A stretch of DNA of 64,000 nt from the NCBI RefSeq assembly GCF_000812865.1, contig NZ_JSYL01000004.1, positions 1 to 64,000 of the forward strand, read 5' to 3'. The stretch is from Kaistella jeonii. Its GTDB lineage: Bacteria > Bacteroidota > Bacteroidia > Flavobacteriales > Weeksellaceae. A program made the translations under genes and the position numbers. Shown piece by piece: positions 33,084 to 42,316 of the stretch. Each line of letters starts with the position of its first letter. The first letter of the stretch is position 1. Below the pieces are notes generated by a model. The model did not search any database and was not told the origin of the DNA. It saw only the letters and a list, made by a program, of their open reading frames with translations.

Positions 33084-35822
33084 TTACAAAAACTGTTCAA
33101 CCATATTTTTGATATCTTGTAAGTTAAATTGATGTGCTAAACCACTAATTCCTTTAAAAACAGACTTTAAGGCTTCTCCACCATCATTAACTTTTTTGAT
33201 TTGTTCACCAGCACTGCTCAAGGTTTTTAATATAGATTTCAATTTTCTACCCCAACCTTTTTCAATTACATCTCCGCTGTTCTGCGCAACTTTTGCATCA
33301 CTTGCAAATTCTTGCACTTTTCTTAGTGCATCCGTTACTTCTTTATTTGATGCTCCAAGTTCCTGTATTAAATAATCTGCCTCACCCTTTAAATTACTGC
33401 TTATATTATTAACAACTTTTATATCAATATCAATAGTAATAGAATTGTTTATTTGTGTATTTACAGTAGGACTGTTAGTATTTAATATATTCAAAACTAT
33501 TTGTGGTACTGTTTGCTTTTGAAGATCAAGTTTTCCCTCAAACAATTCTACTCTTTTAAATCTTTCAAGTGTACTTTCTCTATCTTCAAACATTCCAATT
33601 AAATAACCTACATTAAAATCTCTACTTAACTTAGAATGAAAGTACGTTGCTTTTCCTGCTTTAATGTGGCTTATTAAATCTTCATAACCAACAGTGTTTT
33701 CAGATTTATCATCCAATGACATTAATTCAGTATAAGAAATTTGTGCATAACTAGATGTGATATCTTGAAACTCTCTTCGAATATGTTCCCACATACCTAA
33801 TTTCCCTTCTCCTTTTATACGGACATAAATACGTTTAGCTTCTTTATCTGCGTGAACCATAGCAAGACTATCACTTTTTTTATCTAAAATAACTATACCT
33901 GAATACCAATAATTATTATCGTATGCATCAGATAACTTCTTTGCTGTAAATCGATGGATCAACGCCAAAGGCATATAATCTTTAAATTGTAAAATATAAG
34001 TTCGAACATGTTCACCACGGAATTCACTGTACTCAACTTTTGGTACTTTCCCAAATGCTGAAGGGATTAGTAAGTTTTTATCATCTGGAGTGTAGCAAAG
34101 ATCAAATTTTTTCATCATGCTCAATATATATCCATAATGAGTTTCATCGTACGTATAATCTTTGTCATTTAATGGTTTTAATAATTCATTAAAATCCTTA
34201 ATATTAATAATTCCGAAGAGTTTTGCAGTTTTTTTTGATGTAATAATCTTGTAGACACCTTGTGAAATCCATTTCGGACTTAACACATGAAGAAAATTTA
34301 AATATGTATCTCCAAACCAAGTTACAGCACCAATTGTAGTAAAATACTTCAATAGTAATTTTTGAGTTTTTTCATTACCAGCATTGTTATTTCTACATAT
34401 CTCACTAAATCTTTTATAATCTAAATAATGTTGTTCTCCAGATGTACATTCTTCGATATTTTTTTTTATATCAAACCAGTTATTTGGAAACAATTCATCT
34501 ACTGTTAGTAATTTCATTGCATTTTCTTCTAAATCTCTTTTAAAGTCTTCTATTCCTAAACCAGTTTTACAACTTGTATTATAAAATCCAACAATATTAG
34601 GATACTTTTCTTTTAAAAATTTTCTATCAGCAATCTCTGTAACATTATCATCTTGTTTATTAAAAACTACCAAAACAGAGGCATTACCACCAAGACTTTC
34701 TATTTGTTGCAACCAATATTCAGGTTCTTCTTCTTTACGATTATCTAGGACCAAAACATACAAACAACCTTCTGTAAAGAAAAACTTATGCACAGCGTGT
34801 TGTATTTCTTGACCACCAAAATCCCAAATATGAAATGTTAGCTTTCTCTGATCTTCATTTAATAATTCCCAATGATCAATAAAAATCCCGTTTGTTTGAC
34901 ATTTTCCTTGTTCAAAGGTGTCATTTAAGATTCTTTCAATTAAACTTGATTTGCCAGCACTTCCATCACCAATAAAAATTATCCTGCCTTCTGAAAGCGG
35001 TTCGTAACCGAATTTTTCAGCCGTTTCATAGTAATTTCTTGTAGTTTCTTTGCCTAACTCAATAACAGAATTTGGAGGATATTCTAAGGGATTGTTACGA
35101 ATACTCAACGTTTTTCTCTGCCTTCTTGAAGGTTCTATTATGCCTAAGTTCCTATCGAACCAATTAAATTTTTTAGCAACTTCTACTGGAACTTTTTTAA
35201 TCTTATTTGAGCTTAAATTAATTATATTTAAACTGTCACTTTTTAATAATATATCTAAGTTTGTAATTCTGCAACCAGTTGCATTTAAATAATTCAAGTT
35301 TTTCAGCGGAAGAATGAAATTCATATCTTCAATTAAAGTGTCTTGACAATAAATTGAGGTAAGATTATTTAGGAATTGTAATTGATCTAAATTTTTAATT
35401 GGATTTTCCCAAATTGTCAATATTTCTAATAGTGGACATTGTGCTAATGAACTAATATCTTTTAATTTATTTCCTCCGATATATAAATATTTTAATTCTG
35501 GTTTTGGAAATATTACTGAGATATCCTCGATACCGTTATTTGTAAGATTAAGACTATTTAATTTATCAAATTTACTAATAGAACTAAAATCAAAAATCTT
35601 TTCGGAATGACCTCTGTTAACAATACTTAAGGCAGTAATTTCATTATTTACATCTACTAAAAAATAATTACTTAAATCTAAGTTTGCATCAGTATTAAAG
35701 TAATGTTCATCAACTTCATTAATAGTAGTTTCAAATATTTTTTCTAAATGTAATATCTCATCAGGTTTATCAATTTTAACAGATTTTTTTATTTTTTTGT
35801 TTACGAGATTATTTTTCATCAT
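33084..35822 (-). CDS. Leucine-rich-repeat Roco (Roc-COR) GTPase
   Basis: The 912-residue protein has about eight LRRs (residues ~75-215: LKYLYIGGNKLKDISSL, LNYLNATGCRITNLDIL, LNIINLSSNKIKKVP). A Roc GTPase domain follows with G1 GDGSAGKSS (285-293), G3 DFGGQE (334-339) and G4 NKQD (388-391). A COR-like region (~430-750) contains ISQGVYKIITSKK and VHADKEAKRIYVRIKGEG. The tail starts with Asn/Thr/Ile-rich NTQINNSITIDIDIKVVNN and ends in a coiled, Lys-rich helix bundle. There is no signal peptide or membrane helix. Bacterial Rocos are nucleotide-cycled dimers related to LRRK2; their roles are mostly unknown. It is a single gene, AT-rich against the flanking genes, and possibly acquired. Either of the first two ATGs may start it. 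Confidence 0.88.
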   Translation of the reverse strand: MMKNNLVNKKIKKSVKIDKPDEILHLEKIFETTINEVDEHYFNTDANLDLSNYFLVDVNNEITALSIVNRGHSEKIFDFSSISKFDKLNSLNLTNNGIEDISVIFPKPELKYLYIGGNKLKDISSLAQCPLLEILTIWENPIKNLDQLQFLNNLTSIYCQDTLIEDMNFILPLKNLNYLNATGCRITNLDILLKSDSLNIINLSSNKIKKVPVEVAKKFNWFDRNLGIIEPSRRQRKTLSIRNNPLEYPPNSVIELGKETTRNYYETAEKFGYEPLSEGRIIFIGDGSAGKSSLIERILNDTFEQGKCQTNGIFIDHWELLNEDQRKLTFHIWDFGGQEIQHAVHKFFFTEGCLYVLVLDNRKEEEPEYWLQQIESLGGNASVLVVFNKQDDNVTEIADRKFLKEKYPNIVGFYNTSCKTGLGIEDFKRDLEENAMKLLTVDELFPNNWFDIKKNIEECTSGEQHYLDYKRFSEICRNNNAGNEKTQKLLLKYFTTIGAVTWFGDTYLNFLHVLSPKWISQGVYKIITSKKTAKLFGIINIKDFNELLKPLNDKDYTYDETHYGYILSMMKKFDLCYTPDDKNLLIPSAFGKVPKVEYSEFRGEHVRTYILQFKDYMPLALIHRFTAKKLSDAYDNNYWYSGIVILDKKSDSLAMVHADKEAKRIYVRIKGEGKLGMWEHIRREFQDITSSYAQISYTELMSLDDKSENTVGYEDLISHIKAGKATYFHSKLSRDFNVGYLIGMFEDRESTLERFKRVELFEGKLDLQKQTVPQIVLNILNTNSPTVNTQINNSITIDIDIKVVNNISSNLKGEADYLIQELGASNKEVTDALRKVQEFASDAKVAQNSGDVIEKGWGRKLKSILKTLSSAGEQIKKVNDGGEALKSVFKGISGLAHQFNLQDIKNMVEQFL

Positions 35823-36167
35823 TTATGTATTTAAAAACCTATCTTAGGCCTAATCAAAAATATGACTTTTATTTAACTTTAGATTTTTCTAATCCTTTAA
35901 TTATTCTAGATTTTAATAAAAATATTTATTTTGTTTAACTATATTTTATTAACACGTTCCTAAAATTTTTAATTTTCTCGAATAATCTCCTAATAAAATT
36001 TAACCATGAACTTAACCCCCTCTACCTATTCCAAGCTTTTGAAAATAAAGTGAAAACCTCCAATTAATAAAACCTTATTAAAGTCAAAGGTCCATTTACA
36101 ATAAATTTCGATACCCATTCTCCCAAAAACTTTTCCCGTAATTTCGCTACAAATACAAAACAAAACT
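35823..36167. other. AT-rich spacer between the divergent Roco and P450 genes
   Basis: 345 nt without a gene. It must hold both promoters. TAATTTCG (36140-36147) is a near match to TAnnTTTG 20 nt before the P450 start; no convincing box is seen for the Roco gene. I see no repeat or RNA structure. Confidence 0.5.
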
Positions 36168-37505
36168 GTGTACAATTACCCACCAAAAGTCAGCGAAAAA
36201 AGTATCTGGAAAACTTTACTGAAGTTGAACAGCGATCCAATTGCCATTATTTCTCAAAATTTTCAGGAACTGGGAAATACCTACACCTTAAGTTCTTTTT
36301 TAGTGAAAAAGCGGTTTGTCTTTAGCCGCGATCCCGAACTTTTTGATTATGTGTTGCGAAAAAATCAAAAAAATTATGAGAAATCTGCGATTCAAACGCA
36401 TGTTTTGGGCAAATATTTGGGTAAAGGTTTACTAACGAATACAGGAAAAGATTGGCTGAAACAACGCCGGCTCATTCAACCCAATTTCAGCAATAAAAAT
36501 ATAGAACTGCTGCATCAAACGATGGTGGATGAAATAAACGCCGTGATCGAAGATCAAATCAAAAATGAAACGATCGATCTTTATAAGATGACCAATACGC
36601 TCACTTTTAATATCATCGCGAAAACTTTGTTCGGTACCTCAATCGACTATAATCAAATCCTGAGAATTTCGGGTTCTATTACGGAGATTCAAAAAATGTT
36701 CATCAAAGAAGTGCGGAAACCCTATTTGATGTGGTGGTATAAAGTCTCCGGACAATTGAAAAAACACCTTCAACTGTCGGATGAAATGCGTGACGTTTTC
36801 CGGGAAATTATTCTGAAAAGACAAAGTGAAACGGGAGACTATAACGATATTCTGCAAAATCTACTGGAGTCCAGATATGAAGACACCGGCGAACCCATGA
36901 CAATGGATCAGTTGATCGACGAAATCATCATCCTCTTCGTTGCCGGACACGAAACTTCTGCCAATGCGCTGGCTTTTACCTTGTTTTTAATTGAAAACAA
37001 TGACAGTGAAAAACAATTATTAGTAAAGGAAATCAACGATCTGGGCGAAGATTTTTTATCTTTAAAAACACTTTTCGGGAATTCTAAAACAATGACCATC
37101 ATTAAAGAATCTTTGCGACTGTATCCACCCGCGTGGATCATCGACAGAGTGGCTTTGGAAGATGATACTTTTAAAGACTTTTCCTGGGGAAAAGGCACGA
37201 TCGTAGAATTTTTGCTTTATGATATGCACAGAAATCCTGTTTTTTGGGAGCAACCCAATTCTTTTCTTCCCGAGAGATTTAACGAAAGTGACATCAAAAG
37301 TAAACCTTATTTTCCATTCGGAAGTGGCGCGAGACACTGTATCGGCGAACATTTTGCCTACATGGAAATGATTTTATTTTTACGATTGTTCTATAAAAAA
37401 TACCACCTAGAACTGGAGACGAAAGAAATGAAAACCATCGCCTTAATAACCTTGCGACCGGTAGAATTGAGAGGAACAATCATTTCGAATTCTGTGGGTA
37501 ATTAA
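36168..37505 (+). CDS. Cytochrome P450
   Basis: The 445-residue soluble P450 has a GTG start (no ATG fits) and no membrane anchor. Motifs seen are the I-helix oxygen-activation motif AGHETS (about residue 264), EXXR as ESLRLYPPAW, PERF, and the heme loop FPFGSGARHCIGEHFA with the Cys ligand. It is a monooxygenase needing electrons from ferredoxin or flavodoxin partners, none of which is encoded nearby. The substrate is unknown; the overall pattern (DRVALEDDTF, IGEHFAYMEM) is close to fatty-acid or steroid hydroxylase-like bacterial P450s. It lies 125 nt upstream of the helicase gene on the same strand. Confidence 0.94.
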   Translation: MYNYPPKVSEKSIWKTLLKLNSDPIAIISQNFQELGNTYTLSSFLVKKRFVFSRDPELFDYVLRKNQKNYEKSAIQTHVLGKYLGKGLLTNTGKDWLKQRRLIQPNFSNKNIELLHQTMVDEINAVIEDQIKNETIDLYKMTNTLTFNIIAKTLFGTSIDYNQILRISGSITEIQKMFIKEVRKPYLMWWYKVSGQLKKHLQLSDEMRDVFREIILKRQSETGDYNDILQNLLESRYEDTGEPMTMDQLIDEIIILFVAGHETSANALAFTLFLIENNDSEKQLLVKEINDLGEDFLSLKTLFGNSKTMTIIKESLRLYPPAWIIDRVALEDDTFKDFSWGKGTIVEFLLYDMHRNPVFWEQPNSFLPERFNESDIKSKPYFPFGSGARHCIGEHFAYMEMILFLRLFYKKYHLELETKEMKTIALITLRPVELRGTIISNSVGN

Positions 37506-37630
37506 ATTGATGAAAAAAAAAGTGACGAAGGAAGTGCACTAAAATAAAGCTTGCTGCATACTATTAATTTCATTGCATTCCAGCTAAAATTTCCTACTTT
37601 TAATCCACAACAATTTTCCTACAAAATACA

Positions 37631-40600
37631 ATGCTCAACCTCTCCCCAGAAATCTTCGAAGCTTTTCAAAATAAACTGAAAACCGGAAACCGTCGCGGCG
37701 TTCATCTCAATGCCATTCCCGGGAATTCTCGGTATAAACTGGATCTCGCACAGCTTTCGGAAATTCATAAAAGCTTGCCCGAACATTTTATTGTGGATCT
37801 TTTAACGCAGAAAAATGTTTCTTTTAAATTTTCGATCCATGATCAAATTGTGGAGGAAGATTCCGCTGCTTCATCACGCAGGACGCTTTCTTTTGAAGAA
37901 GATAAGGAGGAAACGGAAGCAATTGAAAATGAAGAAAATCCTGCATCGGCTGCACTTTCAAAAGACGAAACAAAGGACAAGAACAAGGAAAAACTTTCTC
38001 GAAGTTTAGAAAATCTGATTTTTCAGAATGAAGTCATTTACTCCGAAAAAGGCGTGAATTCCTTGGGATTTGGTTTTCCAATATTGATCCGGAAAGATGT
38101 TTCCGATGGACAGATTTCGGCGTCTCCCCTTTTGATCTGGTCAATCAACATCAAGCCGACGAACGAAATGAATACTTGGGAAATCAGTCGTGCGGAAGAT
38201 GATCCCATTTATCTGAATGAAGTTCTCATCAACCATTTGCAAAGTGATTCCGGCGTTATTTTAGATCAGCTTTCAGAAGAAATGCTGTCGGACGGAAAGA
38301 TCGATAAACCCGAACTGTTCAATATTTGCGAAACTATTTTAAGTCAGCTGAAAGTCAAGCAGAATCTGGATTTCATCATGAATAATTATGCTGAAATCGC
38401 GGCCATTAAAACGAAAGCGGTTTACGAAACTTTGCTGCCGAAGAAAGGCGACGCTTTCATTATAAAATCCGGCATCTTTTCCATTTTTGAAGTTCAGAAA
38501 CAAAATATTATTAATGATTATGAGGTTTTAAAAAGCAGCTTTAAACCTTTGGAAGATTCTGCAAAACTTCCTTTTCAATCCATCACTTCCATCGAAACCG
38601 ATCCTTCGCAACAGGGAATTCTGCAAGCGTTGAAATCTCAAAACAAAATTCTGATCCAAGGTCCGCCCGGAACCGGGAAAAGTCAGACTTTGACGGCGGT
38701 TTTGGTGAATGCTTTAGAAAACAAACAAAAGACGATCGTGGTTTGCGAGAAACAAACTGCTCTGGAAGTTCTCTACAACGCGCTTCATAAAATGGGTTAT
38801 GCTCGATATTGCACGATGATCAAAGACAGTATCTCCGATCGTAAACTCATTGTAAATTCTGTGCGAAATCTCATCGATCCCGCAGATTTTAAAAAACCCA
38901 TGCAACTTTATTCTGCACAATCTTTAAGTGATCAGATTACGGAAATAACAGGTCATCAAAACAACGTAAACACGGTTCATCATTTACTCAATACAGAATT
39001 GTTGCCGGAGAAAAACTGGTCAGAAATTGTGGGAAATCTTCTGGAATTTAAAGAGTCGAAGGAAACACTTGATCTGCAAGATTCTATTTTTTCATTTTCG
39101 AAAGAAGAGTTTACTGAGATTGAAACTTTGCGGAATGCAGGAGAATCGATTTATAGAGAATACGAACCTTTCATTGAATCCTCTTTTCTGAACACGGAGA
39201 AATTAGTCCAGGAAAACTTTCTCAGCAGTTTGCAAAATTTAGATCAAACGTTTCACGGCTATCAAAAATCCTGGGAGGAAATCCAAAACTTGATTCGCGA
39301 TTTTGAACCCATTTATATTGAAAAGAAAAAGCAGGAATTTGGGCAAAATTTGCAGAAACTGACGTCTTTAATTAATGAAACAGAAATTATGACTTCGACC
39401 TTGAACTCTAATTCTGAGGAGTTTTTACCGGAAGTCACGGAAGGTTTCTTTTACAAATTGGGCGCTTTATTTTCCTCCACGAAAAAAAGGAAAATTCAGA
39501 ATCAGAAAAGATTAACCGCCATTTCTTCTTCCATTAAAGAGATCAGCTTGAATCCACTTTTTCCTACGATTGAGATTTCCGGGAATCTTTGGAATAATAA
39601 AAATGAGATCCTCAATTATAGGCAAAAAACGGAATCGGCGCAAACGGAATTCTCTTCCAATATCGAAGTTAATTACGAGTCGCTGGATTTCCTGAACCTT
39701 TTCGATCCAGCTATTTCGGGACGAGAAACGGAAACGATTTCACAAAAAATTCAGAATTTGAAAAAGTCCATTTTGAATGACCGCTGGACCAACAATACTG
39801 ATTTCGGAAATACCTATCTGCAAACTAAAGAACGGTTAAACGCTGTCTTTTCAAAGTATTCAGGACTTCGCAATGATTCGTCGAATCCTTTATTGGCTGA
39901 ATACAATTGGTTTTCATTTCATCAAAATTTGTCGGTTTTCCAGAAAGGTTTGCTGGAGAAATTATATCCACTTCAAAACTGGAAATCTTCTTTTCTTTCG
40001 GCTTATTTTTCTCTTTTGCTAAAATATCACAGTGATGAGAAACTCAATTTCAATGAGCAGCAATATGCAGAAATCATTAAAAAATTAAAAGTATTCGGTT
40101 TCACACAGAAAAGTTTCATTGAACAATTCTGGAATACTGCGCAACAGGAAGCCGTGAAAAATTTCGAGAAAGACAATAAAGATATTACGGTCGCGAATCT
40201 TTACAACAAACGAAGCAGCATCAATCACACCCGATTAACATTGCGACAAATTGCCCAAAAAGACACCGATCTTTTCACGACTTTTTTCCCTATCATTTTG
40301 ACGACGCCGGATGTTTGCAGCAATCTTTTTCAGAATAAAAATCTATACTTCGATTACGTTGTTTTTGATGAAGCGAGTCAGCTGAAACTGGAAGATAATC
40401 TGCCGGCTTTGTTGAAAGGAAAAAACATCATCATCGCGGGAGACGAACATCAAATGCCACCGTCGAATTATTTCAGTAAAGTTTTTGACGGTTCCACCGA
40501 TGATGAATATGAATTGGAAGGTGAGAACGAAGTCATCACCTACAAAAACGCCATGCTCAATATCGAGTCTTTGCTGGATTTCGCCATGGAAAATAATTTT

Positions 40601-41647
40601 GAAAAAAACCATCTCGATTTCCATTACCGCTCCAGACATCCTTATCTCATTGATTTTTCTAACCATGCTTTTTACAATTCAAGATTAAAACCGCTTCCGG
40701 CGCAAACTGAAAATAAACCGATTGAATTTTTCCAGGTTGATGGTATTTTCAATGATCATATCAACACAGAAGAGGCAGATAAAGTGCTTGAAATTTTGGC
40801 AAAGATTGAACCTGATAAAGAGGGAAAATATCCCTCCGTCGGAATTGCCACTTTTAATATTACGCAGCGGAATTACATCAAACGAAAAATTGTTCATCAA
40901 ATTAATCTGCCGGAAAATGAACTATTTAAAGAGAAAATTCAAGGTTTGGAAGAAGCCGGACTTTTCATTAAAAATCTGGAAAATATTCAGGGAGATGAAA
41001 GAGACATCATCATTATTTCTACCACCTACGGACGGAAACCAAGCGGTAAATTTGTGCAAAGTTTTGGTCCCGTGAATCATTCCAAAGGTTATAAATTATT
41101 GAATGTGATCATTACGAGAGCGAAAGAGAAAATTTACATCTGCAATTCCATTCCCGAAGAATTTTTTATGAACTATAAAGATGCGATCGAACAGGAAGGC
41201 GCCAATAATAGAAAGGCAGTTTTCTATTCGTATCTGGCGTATTGCAAAGCGGTAAGTGACCAAAATGAAATTCAAAGAACTGAAGTTTTAAATGTTCTGG
41301 ATGTTTACGGACATAAAGCTTCAACGGAAAAAGATGCGGAAACCACTTCATTCATCAATCAGATTGAGGAACATTTAAAGGAGAAATTTCCTGACCTGAA
41401 AATTGCTAAAAACCATCACTTTGGCGGCTATGTTTTAGATCTGCTTATTGAAAAACCTGATCACCCATCAATTATTGTGGAATGCATGAGTAAGGAAAAA
41501 TATGATGGCGAGCTCGGTTACCTGGAAGATCTTCACAAGGCAAAAATCCTGCAGAATTCCGGCTTTAAATATGTGCGGATCTGGAGTCAGAATTGCTGGC
41601 TGAATTTAGATTCGGAAATACAAAAAATAGTAAAGAAATTAGGATGA
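37631..41647 (+). CDS. SF1 helicase (AAA_11/AAA_12, DUF4011-type) with C-terminal nuclease-like domain
   Basis: The protein has 1338 residues. The N-terminal ~300 resemble the DUF4011 region of large bacterial helicases (GVNSLGFGFPILIRKD, ASPLLIWSINI) with an acidic insert around residues 80-125. Walker A is GPPGTGKSQT (344-353). A long helical insert separates it from the DEAS box (913-916, FDEASQL), and GDEHQMPPSNYF, HYRSRHPYLIDFSN, ENIQGDERDIIIIST and NVIITRAKEKIYI follow, giving a full Upf1-like helicase core. The last ~100 residues (YVLDLLIEK with D1270, IIVECMS with E1284, GFKYVRIWS) match the Vsr/MTES_1575 endonuclease fold. Where I recall Glu-Cys-Asp in that family, here it is Glu-Cys-Met, so nuclease activity is doubtful. 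The stop overlaps the HopJ start (ATGA). A role in DNA repair or defence is inference. Confidence 0.85.
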   Translation: MLNLSPEIFEAFQNKLKTGNRRGVHLNAIPGNSRYKLDLAQLSEIHKSLPEHFIVDLLTQKNVSFKFSIHDQIVEEDSAASSRRTLSFEEDKEETEAIENEENPASAALSKDETKDKNKEKLSRSLENLIFQNEVIYSEKGVNSLGFGFPILIRKDVSDGQISASPLLIWSINIKPTNEMNTWEISRAEDDPIYLNEVLINHLQSDSGVILDQLSEEMLSDGKIDKPELFNICETILSQLKVKQNLDFIMNNYAEIAAIKTKAVYETLLPKKGDAFIIKSGIFSIFEVQKQNIINDYEVLKSSFKPLEDSAKLPFQSITSIETDPSQQGILQALKSQNKILIQGPPGTGKSQTLTAVLVNALENKQKTIVVCEKQTALEVLYNALHKMGYARYCTMIKDSISDRKLIVNSVRNLIDPADFKKPMQLYSAQSLSDQITEITGHQNNVNTVHHLLNTELLPEKNWSEIVGNLLEFKESKETLDLQDSIFSFSKEEFTEIETLRNAGESIYREYEPFIESSFLNTEKLVQENFLSSLQNLDQTFHGYQKSWEEIQNLIRDFEPIYIEKKKQEFGQNLQKLTSLINETEIMTSTLNSNSEEFLPEVTEGFFYKLGALFSSTKKRKIQNQKRLTAISSSIKEISLNPLFPTIEISGNLWNNKNEILNYRQKTESAQTEFSSNIEVNYESLDFLNLFDPAISGRETETISQKIQNLKKSILNDRWTNNTDFGNTYLQTKERLNAVFSKYSGLRNDSSNPLLAEYNWFSFHQNLSVFQKGLLEKLYPLQNWKSSFLSAYFSLLLKYHSDEKLNFNEQQYAEIIKKLKVFGFTQKSFIEQFWNTAQQEAVKNFEKDNKDITVANLYNKRSSINHTRLTLRQIAQKDTDLFTTFFPIILTTPDVCSNLFQNKNLYFDYVVFDEASQLKLEDNLPALLKGKNIIIAGDEHQMPPSNYFSKVFDGSTDDEYELEGENEVITYKNAMLNIESLLDFAMENNFEKNHLDFHYRSRHPYLIDFSNHAFYNSRLKPLPAQTENKPIEFFQVDGIFNDHINTEEADKVLEILAKIEPDKEGKYPSVGIATFNITQRNYIKRKIVHQINLPENELFKEKIQGLEEAGLFIKNLENIQGDERDIIIISTTYGRKPSGKFVQSFGPVNHSKGYKLLNVIITRAKEKIYICNSIPEEFFMNYKDAIEQEGANNRKAVFYSYLAYCKAVSDQNEIQRTEVLNVLDVYGHKASTEKDAETTSFINQIEEHLKEKFPDLKIAKNHHFGGYVLDLLIEKPDHPSIIVECMSKEKYDGELGYLEDLHKAKILQNSGFKYVRIWSQNCWLNLDSEIQKIVKKLG

Positions 41648-41976
41648 TCTTAGAACAGTTAAGAAACAAACTAGAAGATATTGATTTCAAAGAAGTCATT
41701 GCTTACATCGATGAACACTTCGATTTCATCCCAACAAAATTTAAAAACGGGAATATTGTAAATGAAGCGAACGAAAATAATGGTTCCTGTAAAATTTTCA
41801 GTTTTGCGAAGTTGAATCATTTATCAAAAGAGGAAACTTTATTTCTTTTTGGAGCTTTTTACAGAGAAGATGTTCTGGGAAATCCTGAGGGAAATGATCA
41901 TCAGAATATCCGAAACTTTATGGAATTTGGGTGGGAAGGAATTTCGTTTGAAGGACAAGCGCTGGTTAAAATATAG
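41644..41976 (+). CDS. HopJ-family protein
   Basis: The ATG at 41644 gives 110 residues; a TTG 51 nt upstream inside the helicase frame is unlikely. The protein matches the HopJ type III effector family throughout: IDEHFDFIPTKFKNGNIVNE, NNGSCKIFSFAKLNHLSKEE, FGAFYREDVLGNPEGNDHQN, RNFMEFGWEGISFEG. The family is named for a Pseudomonas effector but is common in free-living bacteria, with unknown function. The start overlaps the helicase stop by four bases (ATGA), so it is translated from the same mRNA. No type III system is present. It is cytoplasmic by sequence. Confidence 0.88.
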   Translation: MILEQLRNKLEDIDFKEVIAYIDEHFDFIPTKFKNGNIVNEANENNGSCKIFSFAKLNHLSKEETLFLFGAFYREDVLGNPEGNDHQNIRNFMEFGWEGISFEGQALVKI

Positions 41977-41999
41977 TTTTAATTTGACAATCCACTTTG

Positions 42000-42075
42000 C
42001 AGCCCGACTTGAACGGAGCTCTTTTTGTGGAACGAAGAGAAACAAAAAAGCGGGAGTGGAAGGCGGAAAAGTCTG
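42000..42075 (+). repeat. Degenerate interspersed repeat, copy A
   Basis: The spacer after the HopJ gene has the pattern AGCCCGACTTGAACGGAGCTC, a T-run, GGAACGAAGAGAAA, an A-run, then AGTGGAAGGCGGAAA. The same order of elements occurs at 48973-49083. The T-run and A-run can pair to form a hairpin with a GGAACGA-bearing loop. I recall such elements as frequent in Chryseobacterium-type intergenic DNA. Copy A is more diverged than copy B. Confidence 0.55.
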
Positions 42076-42162
42076 CCCAAATAAATTTTATTATTAAGAA
42101 AATTACACGAATCCGCTTTGGCAAAATTATTGCAAATAAATTTTCAAATAAAAATAAACAAT

Positions 42163-42279
42163 ATGAGATCTTCCCTATTTAAAAAAATCCTGATCTGGGT
42201 TGCGCCACTTGCAATCGGTTATGTAATGAAAAAATTGCAAAGTAAAAAACAGGCTACTCTTCCAACAAGAAAAGCTTAA
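42163..42279 (+). CDS. Small basic membrane-type peptide, 38 aa
   Basis: An ATG at 42163 opens a 38-codon frame: MRSSLFKKILIWVAPLAIGY, then VMKKLQSKKQATL and PTRKA. It has one hydrophobic helix with basic ends, so an inner-membrane peptide is likely. A good terminator begins 6 nt after the stop, which supports a real gene. I recall near-identical short proteins annotated as hypothetical in Chryseobacterium genomes, but this is memory only. Function unknown. Confidence 0.6.
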   Translation: MRSSLFKKILIWVAPLAIGYVMKKLQSKKQATLPTRKA

Positions 42280-42284
42280 AACAC

Positions 42285-42313
42285 AAAACCTCATCTTAAA
42301 ATGAGGTTTTTTT
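42285..42313. terminator. Bidirectional terminator
   Basis: A 9-bp stem (AAACCTCAT 42286-42294 and ATGAGGTTT 42301-42309) with a 6-nt loop and following T (to 42312). On the other strand A-runs give a T-tract, and the DUF1501 gene ends at 42317, so it can serve both sides. Confidence 0.85.
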
Positions 42314-42316
42314 ATT

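Noticed and set aside
33084..41976. A named anti-phage system
   Set aside because: The Roco and helicase genes are suggestive, but their domain sets do not match a defence system I can name with confidence, and they are on opposite strands with a P450 between.
41849..42182. Overlapping plus-strand frames after the HopJ gene
   Set aside because: They cross the HopJ 3' end and the interspersed repeat and show no protein-like features.
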